Assembly (NCBI GenBank): GCA_012515885.1
Contig: JAAYXN010000082.1
Coordinates: 1 to 19,842, forward strand
Direction of reading: 5' to 3'
From: Rhodococcus sp. (in: high G+C Gram-positive bacteria)
GTDB lineage: Bacteria; Actinomycetota; Actinomycetes; Mycobacteriales; Mycobacteriaceae
DNA length: 19,842 nucleotides
Of this stretch, positions 1 through 7,799 are shown one piece after another. Both the position numbers and the translations under genes were made by a program. Each line of letters starts with the position of its first letter. Positions within the stretch are counted from its first letter, which is position 1. The notes below the pieces were generated by a model. The model did not search any database. It had not been told where the DNA came from and saw nothing but the letters and a program-made list of their open reading frames with translations.

Positions 1-117
1 CCGCATTGAAGAGGGTGTGCGCGCTGGACAAAACAAGTGACGTAACGCGCAGAAATGGTGGCCGCGCTGCGCAGAGCGCGGCCACTTGCGCCACACTTGT
101 GCGTATGGGTGGTCGCG

Positions 118-963
118 ATGAGTAGTGACGAATTGACCGGTTTGACGGTGGTGGTGACGGCGGAGCGCCGTGCCGCCGATTTTGTGGCGATCTTGGAGCG
201 TCACGGTGCTGCGGTCGTTCATACGCCCGCGATTCATGTGCTGCCGTTGACGGCGGATGAGGATTTGCGTGTTGCGACGGCGTCGATCATTGCTGATCCG
301 CCGGAGCTGTTTGTGGCCAGTACGGCGATGGGGTTTCGCGGTTGGTTAGAGGTCGCGGACGAGTGGGGGATGCGTGAGGAACTGATTAGCGTCCTGGATG
401 GGGTGCGGATCATTACGCGTGGTCCTAAGGCGAAGGGCGCGGTGCGTGGGGTGGGGCTTCGTGAGGAGTGGTCTCCGGAAACGGAGTCGTTTGAGGAAGT
501 GCTGTCGCGTCTGACTGCTGAGGGTGTGGACGGCAAAAGTATTGCGGTGCAACATCATGGGACGATCACCGAGTGGGAGCCGCTCACTGATTTAGCGGCA
601 GGACTATCGGCGTTGGGTGCCGAGGTGCGCGAGTTTTCGGTGTATCGGTGGACGCGCCCGCAGGATCAGCTTCCGATGCGGGAGTTGGTGGATTCGATTG
701 TGCATGGGCGGGTCGATGCGGTGACGTTCACCAGTGCCCCTGCGGTGGCGTCGCTGCTCAGTACCGCCAAGGACATGGTGCGGGTAGCGGAGGTTATTGC
801 CGCCTTCTCGGGTCCGGTCACCCCGTTTTGTGTGGGTTCGGTGACGGCTTCCCCGTTGGAGGCGTTGGGCGTTCCGACGCTCCAACCTCCCCGTGCCCGG
901 TTAGGTAGCCTGGCGCGCTTTGTCATTGAGGAACTGCCCCGTCGAGGAGGGGTTGAGGGGTAG
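118..963 (+). CDS. hemD: Uroporphyrinogen-III synthase-like protein (HemD domain only)
   Basis: This 281-residue protein is a HemD-fold protein. The family cyclises hydroxymethylbilane to uroporphyrinogen III in cytoplasmic tetrapyrrole synthesis. The start of the protein (LTGLTVVVTAERRAADF), the central GPKAKGAVRGVGLREEWSP stretch near residue 102, and the end of the second lobe (TFTSAPAVASLL, FCVGSVTASPL) fit the actinobacterial HemD subgroup typified by Rv0260c of M. tuberculosis. As I recall, that protein carries an extra C-terminal winged-helix domain; here the protein ends after the HemD domain. The frame stays open back to an ATG at 55, but residues before MSSDELTG are Arg/Ala-rich and unlike the family, so I chose ATG 118, with a GGGTGG stretch about 6 bases upstream. 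Because this subgroup is not always the main haem-pathway enzyme, its physiological role is less certain than its fold. Confidence 0.8.
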   Translation: MSSDELTGLTVVVTAERRAADFVAILERHGAAVVHTPAIHVLPLTADEDLRVATASIIADPPELFVASTAMGFRGWLEVADEWGMREELISVLDGVRIITRGPKAKGAVRGVGLREEWSPETESFEEVLSRLTAEGVDGKSIAVQHHGTITEWEPLTDLAAGLSALGAEVREFSVYRWTRPQDQLPMRELVDSIVHGRVDAVTFTSAPAVASLLSTAKDMVRVAEVIAAFSGPVTPFCVGSVTASPLEALGVPTLQPPRARLGSLARFVIEELPRRGGVEG

Positions 964-1022
964 CCCTGGGCGACGAGGTATGGCGGATTCACAAACTCGA
1001 CCGCGGCTATAGCAAGAAATGC

Positions 1023-1028
1023 CATAGT
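1023..1028 (+). promoter_or_regulatory. -10 element of a leaderless promoter for the XRE gene
   Basis: CATAGT ends 7 bases before the GTG start at 1035. No purine-rich ribosome binding site precedes the GTG. No convincing -35 is visible. Inferred from sequence only. Confidence 0.4.
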
Positions 1029-1034
1029 TGACTG

Positions 1035-1553
1035 GTGTCTAGTCGTGGCGAGTTGTTGGGGCAGGCGATGCGCGAGTCTGGCGTTTCGCAGTCTGAACTG
1101 GCCAGGTTGAGTGGGGTTCATCAACCGAGCATTAGTCAGTTTCTCTCGGGGAGGGTCGAGTTGAGTGATGAACAGTTGAATCGACTGTTGGCGTGTATGG
1201 GGTTGCAGCATGAGGTTGTTCGGACGGCAGTAGTGCCGGAGTTGACGCGGGCGGAGCGCCGGTCGTGGATGTTGAATCGTGCGGTATCGCTGCGGCTTAC
1301 TGCTGCGGTGCTGGGTGAATGGTTGCCGGAAATTCGAAGCAACCTTGACCGCTTGCGCGGTGGGGTAACGGGAGAGCCCCACGTCCAGAACTTGGGGCGG
1401 TGGCGTCACCTCGTTGAAACCCAAGATGTGGCGGGGTTGAAACGCGCTTTAACGGGCTTGGATCGGGACTCGATCGAAATGCGTGAAGTCTCACCCTTCG
1501 GTGGTGTCCTGCCGGATGATGAGCGCCTCCGAGTCTTGGCGGATTCCCGCTAA
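1035..1553 (+). CDS. XRE-family helix-turn-helix DNA-binding protein
   Basis: A 172-residue cytoplasmic protein with an N-terminal Cro/CI-type helix-turn-helix at about residues 5-60. The segment MRESGVSQSELARLSGVHQP gives helices 1 to 3, followed by SISQFLSGR. The C-terminal part (LTRAERRSWMLNRAVS, then MREVSPFGGVLPDDERL) is a conserved-looking tail that I cannot tie to a ligand. The start is GTG 1035: there is no Shine-Dalgarno sequence, but a CATAGT hexamer at 1023-1028 places a transcript start on the GTG, so the mRNA is probably leaderless. It follows hemD by 71 bases and converges with the uracil-DNA glycosylase. Target genes are unknown. An orphan antitoxin-type regulator is possible, but no toxin partner is adjacent. 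Confidence 0.85.
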   Translation: MSSRGELLGQAMRESGVSQSELARLSGVHQPSISQFLSGRVELSDEQLNRLLACMGLQHEVVRTAVVPELTRAERRSWMLNRAVSLRLTAAVLGEWLPEIRSNLDRLRGGVTGEPHVQNLGRWRHLVETQDVAGLKRALTGLDRDSIEMREVSPFGGVLPDDERLRVLADSR

Positions 1554-1590
1554 TGCGGCTGTGCCTACGCCGCTACCTTTGCGGGATTCC
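1541..1590. terminator. Possible bidirectional terminator between convergent XRE and UDG genes
   Basis: GGATTCCCGC at 1541-1550 and GCGGGATTCC at 1581-1590 form an inverted repeat with one mismatch. Inside it GCGGC (1555-1559) and GCCGC (1569-1573) form a second stem with a 9-base loop. The structure straddles both stop codons (TAA at 1551-1553 on plus, stop at 1573-1575 on minus). There is no long T run, so termination by this structure is a guess based on position and symmetry. Confidence 0.35.
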
Positions 1591-2286
1591 AGCGCTGTCC
1601 GCCGCATCCCGCAGGATCTCCTCCAACATTGTGGGGGTGAGGCGGCCAGTGAACGTGTTGTGTTGGCTGACATGAAAACAGCCATACACGTGCAGCGGGG
1701 TCGGGCCATCAAGGACAACATGGACGCCATGACCGAACTTTGGGCGCGGACGAGGAACCTCCCAACCCGCCTCCGCAAGCGCGGGAAACAAAGCCTGCCA
1801 ACCAAATCCGCCCAACACCACAATTGAACGCAACGACGGCTTCAACAAATCGAGTTCATCCACCAGCCAGTGACGGCAATTGTTTCGTTCATCTGGAGTC
1901 GGCTTGTTTTCTGGGGGAGCGCAATGCACCGGGGCACTGATGCGCGTGCCATACAGCTCCAACCCATCACCAATATGCGTCGACGTCGGCTGGCTCGCCA
2001 ACCCCACCTCATACATGGCGGCATAGAGGAAATCGCCACTGCGATCCCCCGTGAACATTCGGCCCGTGCGATTCGCGCCATTCGCGGCAGGAGCCAACCC
2101 CACAATCAACAACGACGCATCAGACGGCCCAAACCCCGGCACCGGACGACCCCAATACGTCCACTCCCGAAACGACGCACGTTTCTCGACGGCAACCTGC
2201 TCACGCCAACGCACCAGACGCGGACACGCACGACACTCGATAAGCTGCGCATCTAACGCAGCGATATCGCGGTACCCGTCCGACAC
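1573..2286 (-). CDS. Family 5 uracil-DNA glycosylase (UdgB type)
   Basis: A 237-residue DNA-repair enzyme that removes uracil, and in this family also other deaminated bases, from DNA. Motif 1 is GLAPAANGANRTGRMFTGD (residues 63-81). Ala-rich motif 1 lacking the Asp or Asn used by other families is characteristic of family 5. Motif 2 is HVSQHNTFTGRLT (205-217). Four cysteines, C18 and C21 near the N-terminus and C122 and C137 in the middle, match the 4Fe-4S ligands of family 4 and 5 enzymes. M. tuberculosis Rv1259 is the relative I have in mind. The start is GTG 2286, with an AGGAGGA ribosome binding site at 2294-2300 spaced 7 bases. It lies downstream of the PH-domain operon on the same strand, 49 bases from the stop of its upstream neighbour, so it could be cotranscribed with it. 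Confidence 0.93.
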   Translation of the reverse strand: MSDGYRDIAALDAQLIECRACPRLVRWREQVAVEKRASFREWTYWGRPVPGFGPSDASLLIVGLAPAANGANRTGRMFTGDRSGDFLYAAMYEVGLASQPTSTHIGDGLELYGTRISAPVHCAPPENKPTPDERNNCRHWLVDELDLLKPSLRSIVVLGGFGWQALFPALAEAGWEVPRPRPKFGHGVHVVLDGPTPLHVYGCFHVSQHNTFTGRLTPTMLEEILRDAADSAGIPQR

Positions 2287-2293
2287 AGTCCCG

Positions 2294-2300
2294 TCCTCCT
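2294..2300 (-). promoter_or_regulatory. Strong ribosome binding site of the UDG gene
   Basis: On the minus strand AGGAGGA lies 7 bases before the GTG at 2286. It fixes that GTG as the start. Confidence 0.75.
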
Positions 2301-2303
2301 ACA

Positions 2304-2339
2304 ACAACCGTAGCGAGTTAGACAACCGTAGCGAGCTAG
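2304..2339. repeat. 18-bp tandem duplication over the stop codon of the PH-domain gene
   Basis: Two adjacent 18-base copies, ACAACCGTAGCGAGTTAG (2304-2321) and ACAACCGTAGCGAGCTAG (2322-2339), differ at one base. The stop codon of the 529-residue PH-domain gene (TAG on minus, 2336-2338) lies in the second copy. The first copy holds an in-frame TAA at 2318-2320, so the gene has a duplicated stop. The repeat sits between this gene and the UDG ribosome binding site. Confidence 0.85.
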
Positions 2340-3925
2340 CTGGCGGGGCCGCGGTTAATCCACACATCACCGCCGCCCGGCGTCACAGCCTCCACCAGCG
2401 CCCACGCCTGATCGACAGGGATATCAACCACCTCGTAGCTGCCGGTGCCTGCCGGGGTCGCCGCCACAATCGTCGCCACCCCCGCGCGACGCTGAAAGAA
2501 ACTCTGCCGCACCGTCCAGCCGATGATCCCAGCCGCCGCCAACGTGTCCCGGCTGCGATCAAGCGACCCAGAACTTGTAATCAGCCAACCAGGCGCGACA
2601 GCATGACCGAGCCCGCGATAACGATCATGCGCCACCCAGATCGCAGCGGCAGTCACAAGCACGGCCGCGACCCACGCCAGTACGGGAAGTGGCTGCACAC
2701 TCATATGGATAACAAGCCCCGCTACCAACACCGCGACAGGAAGTGAGAGCGCCCGGACATAACGCCGTCGCCGCGCCGCGGGCCCATGCTCACGCAGCGG
2801 CACCTGCGCGAGACCCTCGTCATGCAGAACCGCCGCCATCACCCGCCGGGTTTCGACGCGTGGACTCTGCGGCATCAACAGCGACGCATGCCCAGTTTCC
2901 GCGCTCACTCCCGTCATGATCGCGTTCAACCGGGCGCCGCCAGCCAGACGCAGCAACAGCGGTTCGCGCAGCGTCGTACCGCGAAGACGCGCACGATCGA
3001 GTGTCGACTGCTTGGTCTGCAACAGGCCGTGGCTGACATTAAGCGCCCGCCCGGTGTCGTTGACGTGCAGTTTTCCAAACGTCACGAGGTAACGCACACA
3101 CGCAACGATGCTGGATGTCACAAGCAGGCCGACGGCACCAATGATGACCAGGATCAGCAATCCGAGCTGGGCCGTTGATTGGGCAGCGTCGCGAAGGTGC
3201 TCGGCATCGACGAGATGCTCGCTCAAACCAAACTGGAACACCGCACCCACCGCCGCCGCGATCGCCACGATCCCTGTCAGTGAGAACGGTGCGTAGCGCA
3301 CCCAGGACCACTGCCAGTGCGCGAGTTCGGTGGTGTTCGGTGCAGAGGTGGGCTCGGTGGTGACGGCAGTAGACGTCGACCACTCCAGAGAACTATCGGG
3401 TGCGGGCGGTGCAAGCGCATGGGCGAGCAGTTCAGCGCGCAGCGCGGGGATTACCTCGGCTGGCAAGGCGTCCAGTTCAAAACTATTGGACTCCCACGTC
3501 CCACTGGACTGCTGGCCCGTCCCAATACTGACCTTCGCCATCCCGAGAAGCCGGTGCAGCACCCGCGCTTGCACGTCGACCGAACGAATACGACTACGCG
3601 GCACAGAAAGTAGCTTCTTCTGAAACACCCCGCGCCGCAGCTCCACATACACCGGGCCGATTCGATACTTCGTCGTCGCCCAACGGATGGAACCGGCGAT
3701 CACCGCGACGACGCACGCGGCGACGACACCGGCAATCGGCAGCCACAGAGAATTGACTTCCCGTGTACCAAAGATGATGGGGATCGCCAGAATCGGCAAG
3801 ATGCGCAGCGCCGCCTCGACCGGGTAGATCAGCAGCATGCGTCTATCGAGGTTCTGCCACGGCACCTGCACGTGATGGCCCAGTGCCGCAGCCGATTCGT
3901 CGGCTTGTGGAGGGTAGGCGTTCAC
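2336..3925 (-). CDS. PH-domain (DUF304, YdbT-like) integral membrane protein
   Basis: A 529-residue membrane protein with the repeated architecture of the YdbT family: pairs of transmembrane helices each followed by a bacterial PH-like (bPH2/DUF304) domain. Hydrophobic pairs are visible at about residues 33-80 (ILPILAIPIIFG, GVVAACVVAVIAG), 215-280 (FSLTGIVAIAAAVGAVF, LGLLILVIIGAVGLLV) and 395-440. The first soluble domain includes YVELRRGVFQKKLLSVPRSRI and the second LNVSHGLLQTKQSTLDRARL, both typical of the family. The molecular role is unknown; relatives are proposed to act at the membrane. The GTG start overlaps the stop of the upstream 173-residue PH gene by four bases (GTGA, 3922-3925), so the two are translationally coupled and probably form a complex. 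Confidence 0.85.
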   Translation of the reverse strand: MNAYPPQADESAAALGHHVQVPWQNLDRRMLLIYPVEAALRILPILAIPIIFGTREVNSLWLPIAGVVAACVVAVIAGSIRWATTKYRIGPVYVELRRGVFQKKLLSVPRSRIRSVDVQARVLHRLLGMAKVSIGTGQQSSGTWESNSFELDALPAEVIPALRAELLAHALAPPAPDSSLEWSTSTAVTTEPTSAPNTTELAHWQWSWVRYAPFSLTGIVAIAAAVGAVFQFGLSEHLVDAEHLRDAAQSTAQLGLLILVIIGAVGLLVTSSIVACVRYLVTFGKLHVNDTGRALNVSHGLLQTKQSTLDRARLRGTTLREPLLLRLAGGARLNAIMTGVSAETGHASLLMPQSPRVETRRVMAAVLHDEGLAQVPLREHGPAARRRRYVRALSLPVAVLVAGLVIHMSVQPLPVLAWVAAVLVTAAAIWVAHDRYRGLGHAVAPGWLITSSGSLDRSRDTLAAAGIIGWTVRQSFFQRRAGVATIVAATPAGTGSYEVVDIPVDQAWALVEAVTPGGGDVWINRGPAS

Positions 3926-4443
3926 GTGGCATCCCCACGGTTGCGTTCAGCGATGGCCGTCAACTGCATGACGACGCGATCAGCCACCTCTTGATCGAGT
4001 GCGGTGATTTGGACGGCGCCCGCTGACGACGCGGTCGTGACCGTCACCGTCGCCAAACTCAGCATCTGATCGAGCGGGCCGCGTTCGGTATCGACTGTTT
4101 GGATGCGAGAAATGGGAGCGATACGACGCTCCTGCGTCAACCATCCCGTCCGGGTGTAGACGGCGGTGTCACTGATTTCCCAACGATGCACCCGACACCG
4201 CCACAGCGGCGCGATCACGATGTGAGCGATCGCGGCAGCCACCGCAACACTAAGGACGACGACATGCACCCAGGTGGGCCACCAGCCGACCACGGCGATC
4301 ACTGCCGCAGCAATCACGATCGGCGCCCACAACAGCGCTGCATTGATTGCCCACAGCACTTTGGCTCGTGAACTCGGCCGCCAGGCCGGTTCAGCGATCG
4401 TCAACGGTCCCGTATTCATGTGGCCAGTGGTCACCACTGCCAT
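3922..4443 (-). CDS. PH-domain (DUF304, YdbS-like) membrane protein
   Basis: A 173-residue partner of the YdbT-like protein. Two transmembrane helices (about residues 29-50, NAALLWAPIVIAAAVIAVVG, and 57-78, VHVVVLSVAVAAAIAHIVIA) precede one bPH2 domain with the family signature YTRTGWLTQERRIAPISRIQ and the following QTVDTERGPLDQMLSLATV. It is the first gene of a coupled two-gene operon. The start is uncertain. ATG 4443 has a GGAAGG stretch directly against it, which is too close for a ribosome binding site. GTG 4437, two codons on, would have that stretch at a proper 6-base spacing and may be the true start. ATG 4419 is a third option. The promoter must lie in the 68-base divergent gap shared with the small acidic protein gene. 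Confidence 0.83.
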   Translation of the reverse strand: MAVVTTGHMNTGPLTIAEPAWRPSSRAKVLWAINAALLWAPIVIAAAVIAVVGWWPTWVHVVVLSVAVAAAIAHIVIAPLWRCRVHRWEISDTAVYTRTGWLTQERRIAPISRIQTVDTERGPLDQMLSLATVTVTTASSAGAVQITALDQEVADRVVMQLTAIAERNRGDAT

Positions 4444-4499
4444 CCTTCCGCCGGTTGGTGCGTCGAATTAACGCTATCGTGGGAGAGGACCGGCAACCG

Positions 4500-4505
4500 A
4501 AGGAG
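4500..4505 (+). promoter_or_regulatory. Ribosome binding site of the small acidic protein gene
   Basis: AAGGAG, 6 bases before ATG 4512. It decides this start over earlier in-frame codons. A weak -10 (TATCGT, 4475-4480) lies upstream. Confidence 0.65.
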
Positions 4506-4511
4506 CACGCG

Positions 4512-4697
4512 ATGACTCGCCCGGAAGTTCCCGAAAATGATGGCCTTGAACAGCTCACACCCATCGATGACCTCGATGACGGCGCGCCCACTGACGACGA
4601 AGCCGCGGACATGTCCATCTTGGAAGCATCCGAGGCGGACGCCTTAGAGCAGCGCCGTGAGGTGCCGCTCGATGAGGACTACCCGCACGAGCAATAG
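4512..4697 (+). CDS. Small acidic conserved-type protein of unknown function
   Basis: A 61-residue, strongly acidic soluble protein rich in Asp and Glu, with no Cys and no membrane segment. An AAGGAG ribosome binding site at 4500-4505, 6 bases before ATG 4512, supports it as a real gene. The C-terminal pattern SILEASEADALEQRREVPL followed by a DEDYP-type end resembles a group of short, uncharacterised acidic proteins I have seen in Mycobacterium, Nocardia and Gordonia genomes. I do not know a function and infer none. It ends 45 bases before fbiC, which appears to have its own promoter. It is divergent from the PH-domain operon. Confidence 0.75.
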   Translation: MTRPEVPENDGLEQLTPIDDLDDGAPTDDEAADMSILEASEADALEQRREVPLDEDYPHEQ

Positions 4698-4730
4698 TCG
4701 ATCGGGTGGCGGCGGCGTTGGCCAATGACG

Positions 4731-4736
4731 CATGAT
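4731..4736 (+). promoter_or_regulatory. -10 element of a leaderless promoter for fbiC
   Basis: CATGAT ends 7 bases before the GTG at 4743, and no ribosome binding site is present. This is the same spacing as at the XRE and rhomboid genes. Inferred. Confidence 0.4.
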
Positions 4737-4742
4737 CGCTAA

Positions 4743-7358
4743 GTGAGCAAAAACGGTGAGGACGGCGTCCCGGTAACGAGCCTGCCCACCCCACACTTTC
4801 CAAATAGGGCAAATCAGTCGGCGCCTCCGGCTGATTCTGCGATGCGGCGTGCACTGCGTCGAGCCCGCGACGGCGTCACCATCGACGTCTCAGAAGCGAC
4901 GACGCTGCTGCAAGCACGCGGCGAGGCGCTCGACGACCTGTGCCGTTCAGCAGCAAAAGTGCGTGACGCGGGAGTGCAGGCACGAGCAGCCAGCACAGGC
5001 AGCAACCCGACAGCGGTCACGTACTCGCGCAAAGTGTTCATACCGCTCACGCGGCTATGCCGGGACCGCTGCCACTACTGCACGTTTGTGACCGTGCCCG
5101 GCAAGCTGCGCGCCGAAGGCCACGGGATGTACCTCGAACCGGACGAGGTGCTGGAGATTGCCCGTCAAGGCGCCGAGCTTGGCTGCAAAGAAGCACTCTT
5201 TACTCTGGGGGATCGGCCTGAGGCGCGCTGGCCGGAGGCGGCGCAGTGGCTCGACGAACGCGGATACGACTCGACGCTCGACTACTTGCGGGCCATGTCG
5301 ATCCGAGTGTTGGAAGAAACCGGGCTCTTGCCGCACCTGAACCCCGGGGTGATGACGTGGGAAGAGTTGTCGCGGCTGCGTCCCGTCGCGCCGTCGATGG
5401 GCATGATGCTCGAAACCACCTCGACCCGGTTGCACACCGAAAAGGGACAGTGCCACTACGGCAGCCCCGATAAAGACCCAGCGGTGCGATTGCAGGTTCT
5501 CACCGATGCTGGACGCCTCAATGTTCCGTTCACCACCGGAATCTTGGTCGGCATCGGAGAAACGTTCACTGAACGCGCCGAGTCGATCATCGCAATCCGC
5601 AAGTCGCACAAAGCATTCGGACATATTCAGGAGGTTATTGTGCAGAACTTCCTGGCCAAATCGGATACGGCGATGCGCGACGCGCCCGATGCTGATCTGG
5701 ACGAATTTCGTGCCGCCATCGCCGTCACCAGGATCCTGATGGGGCCCTCGGTGCGGATTCAATCGCCACCGAACCTGGTGTCCGCGAGCGAATGTGCGGC
5801 GCTCATCGGGGCCGGTGTCGACGATTGGGGTGGGGTGTCGCCGCTGACACCTGACCACGTCAACCCCGAGCGTCCATGGCCCAACCTGGATACGCTCGCC
5901 GACATCACAGCAGCGTCCGGCTACGAACTGACCGAACGTATCGCTGCGCAACCGCAGTATGTTCTCGCAGGCTCAGCCTGGATCGATCCGCGTATCGCGA
6001 CGCACGTCCATGCCCTTGCGGACCCACGCACCGGGCTCGCTCGCCCAGACACAAAACCGGTCGGTCTGCCCTGGCAGGAACCCGACGAATCGTGGGAATC
6101 ATCCGGCCGCATCGACCTCGACAGCGAAATCGACACCGAAGGACGACGCACCGAAACCCGCTCCGACCCGACCAGCGCCTTTGGTGACTGGGAAACGGTG
6201 CGCGAACAGGTGCTGTCCCTCCAAGGCGCCCCAACCCGGGTCGACACCGACGTCCTCGCGGCGCTGCGCAGCGCCGAACGCGACCCCGCAGGCTGCACAG
6301 ACAACGAATACCTCGCCCTGGCCACCGCGGAAGACGTGGGGCTCGAAGCGATGGCGACACTCGCTGACCAACTACGCCGCGACACCGTCGGCGACGACGT
6401 CACCTACGTCGTCAACCGCAACATCAACTTCACCAACATTTGCTACACCGGCTGCAGGTTCTGCGCCTTCGCGCAGCGCAAAGGCGACGACGACGCCTTC
6501 ACCCTTTCCGCTGAGGAAGTCGCGGACCGCGCGTGGGAAGCGCACGTGGCCGGAGCAACAGAAGTGTGCATGCAGGGCGGTATTGACCCGGAACTTCCCG
6601 TCACCGGGTACGCCGACCTGGTGCGGGCCGTGAAAAAGCGGGTGCCGTCCATGCACGTGCACGCTTTTAGCCCCATGGAAATCGTCAACGGTGCCTCCCG
6701 CGGCGGGCAAAGCGTGCGGGACTGGCTCACCGAACTGCGCAGCGCTGGCCTGGGCTCCATCCCCGGAACTGCGGCAGAAATCCTCGACGACGAAGTCCGC
6801 TGGGTGCTGACCAAAGGCAAGCTGCCCACGGCCACCTGGATTGACGTCATCACCACGGCACACGAAGTGGGTCTGCGTTCGAGCTCGACGATGATGTACG
6901 GCCACGTCGACAGCCCCAAACACTGGGTGGGACACCTGCGGGTGCTACGCGATATCCAGGACCGCACAGGCGGTTTCACCGAATTCGTGCCGCTACCGTT
7001 CGTGCACCAAAGCGCCCCACTGTATTTGGCGGGCGCCGCTCGACCCGGACCAACGAACCGCGACAACCGGGCGGTTCACGCGCTAGCCCGGATCATGCTG
7101 CACGGGCGTATCGACAACATTCAAACCAGCTGGGTCAAGCTCGGCGTCATCGGAACCCGGGTGATGCTCAGCAGCGGCGCCAACGACCTCGGCGGCACCC
7201 TCATGGAAGAAACTATCTCCCGCATGGCCGGGTCCGAACATGGCTCCGAAAAAACCGTCGCGGAGCTGCACGACATCGCCGCCGGTATAGGGCGTCCAGC
7301 ACGTGAACGGACCACCACGTATGCGCACCAAGACACGGCGCTACGCAAAGCAATCTAG
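4743..7358 (+). CDS. fbiC: FbiC, bifunctional FO synthase (CofG-CofH fusion)
   Basis: An 871-residue bifunctional radical SAM enzyme that makes FO (7,8-didemethyl-8-hydroxy-5-deazariboflavin), the chromophore of coenzyme F420, from tyrosine and 5-amino-6-ribitylaminouracil. Two complete radical SAM halves are visible. The N-terminal CofG half has CRDRCHYC (C106, C110, C113). The C-terminal CofH half has CYTGCRFC (C567, C571, C574). The characteristic CofH segments MQGGIDPELPVTGY and GMEI-like HAFSPMEIVNGA follow. Length is close to the 856 residues of the M. tuberculosis enzyme. A linker of about 50 residues rich in charged and Ser/Thr residues lies between the halves. The GTG 4743 start has no ribosome binding site and is probably leaderless. 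The gene shows that the host makes F420, which fits Mycobacteriales other than most Corynebacterium. Confidence 0.98.
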   Translation: MSKNGEDGVPVTSLPTPHFPNRANQSAPPADSAMRRALRRARDGVTIDVSEATTLLQARGEALDDLCRSAAKVRDAGVQARAASTGSNPTAVTYSRKVFIPLTRLCRDRCHYCTFVTVPGKLRAEGHGMYLEPDEVLEIARQGAELGCKEALFTLGDRPEARWPEAAQWLDERGYDSTLDYLRAMSIRVLEETGLLPHLNPGVMTWEELSRLRPVAPSMGMMLETTSTRLHTEKGQCHYGSPDKDPAVRLQVLTDAGRLNVPFTTGILVGIGETFTERAESIIAIRKSHKAFGHIQEVIVQNFLAKSDTAMRDAPDADLDEFRAAIAVTRILMGPSVRIQSPPNLVSASECAALIGAGVDDWGGVSPLTPDHVNPERPWPNLDTLADITAASGYELTERIAAQPQYVLAGSAWIDPRIATHVHALADPRTGLARPDTKPVGLPWQEPDESWESSGRIDLDSEIDTEGRRTETRSDPTSAFGDWETVREQVLSLQGAPTRVDTDVLAALRSAERDPAGCTDNEYLALATAEDVGLEAMATLADQLRRDTVGDDVTYVVNRNINFTNICYTGCRFCAFAQRKGDDDAFTLSAEEVADRAWEAHVAGATEVCMQGGIDPELPVTGYADLVRAVKKRVPSMHVHAFSPMEIVNGASRGGQSVRDWLTELRSAGLGSIPGTAAEILDDEVRWVLTKGKLPTATWIDVITTAHEVGLRSSSTMMYGHVDSPKHWVGHLRVLRDIQDRTGGFTEFVPLPFVHQSAPLYLAGAARPGPTNRDNRAVHALARIMLHGRIDNIQTSWVKLGVIGTRVMLSSGANDLGGTLMEETISRMAGSEHGSEKTVAELHDIAAGIGRPARERTTTYAHQDTALRKAI

Positions 7359-7423
7359 TCGCGGATTGAGTGGATCAGCGCACATCTAGCCCGCCGAGTC
7401 ATGAGACGGTAGCGACACAGGAC

Positions 7424-7429
7424 TAGACT
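7424..7429 (+). promoter_or_regulatory. Candidate -10 element upstream of fdxA
   Basis: TAGACT at 7424-7429 would start transcription near 7436, giving a leader of about 33 bases that holds the AGGAG ribosome binding site. No clear -35. The 110-base fbiC-fdxA gap shows no obvious terminator. Confidence 0.35.
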
Positions 7430-7468
7430 CGCCTCGCTGGTATCCCAACGGGCAGGAGTAGTGGAGCG

Positions 7469-7792
7469 GTGACGTACACGATCGCAGAGCCGTGCGTCGA
7501 CGTGATGGATCGCGCGTGCATTGAAGAATGCCCCGTCGATTGCATCTACGAGGGTGGACGGATGCTGTACATCCACCCCGACGAATGTGTCGACTGTGGT
7601 GCGTGCGAACCTGCCTGCCCCGTCGAAGCGATCTTCTATGAAGATGACGTCCCCGACGAGTGGAGCGGCTACATCAAGGCGAACGTCGACTTCTTCGACG
7701 ACCTCGGGTCACCGGGCGGCGCCGCGAAGACCGGCAAGGTCGATTTCGATCCACCGTTCGTGAAAGAACTGCCGCCCATGGGCGAGGAGTGA
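7469..7792 (+). CDS. fdxA: Seven-iron ferredoxin FdxA (3Fe-4S plus 4Fe-4S)
   Basis: A 107-residue cytoplasmic electron carrier. Its eight N-terminal-half cysteines (C9, C17, C21, C25, C40, C43, C46, C50) match the Azotobacter ferredoxin I pattern shifted by one. There the first, second and last ligate the 3Fe-4S cluster, the third with the CVDCGAC trio ligates the 4Fe-4S cluster, and the remaining one (C25 here) is free. The acidic C-terminal half is typical of the actinobacterial group that includes FdxA and FdxC. GTG 7469 has an AGGAG ribosome binding site (7454-7458). The gene ends 7 bases before dapC, whose ribosome binding site lies inside the end of fdxA, so the two are one operon. The same pair is adjacent in M. 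tuberculosis (Rv1177-Rv1178). A functional link between ferredoxin and the aminotransferase is not established. Confidence 0.97.
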   Translation: MTYTIAEPCVDVMDRACIEECPVDCIYEGGRMLYIHPDECVDCGACEPACPVEAIFYEDDVPDEWSGYIKANVDFFDDLGSPGGAAKTGKVDFDPPFVKELPPMGEE

Positions 7793-7799
7793 GCGCGCG

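Noticed and set aside
666..1424. Long minus-strand open frame (252 codons) across hemD and the XRE gene
   Set aside because: It lies opposite two genes with recognisable domains, and its translation is Arg/Thr/Pro-rich without any motif; typical of high-GC antisense frames.
2051..2746. Plus-strand open frame of 231 codons over the UDG and PH-domain genes
   Set aside because: Arg/His/Pro/Asn-rich translation with no domain, opposite genes with family motifs and good ribosome binding sites.
5055..5951. Minus-strand open frame of 298 codons inside fbiC
   Set aside because: Antisense to an intact radical SAM domain; no recognisable protein features.
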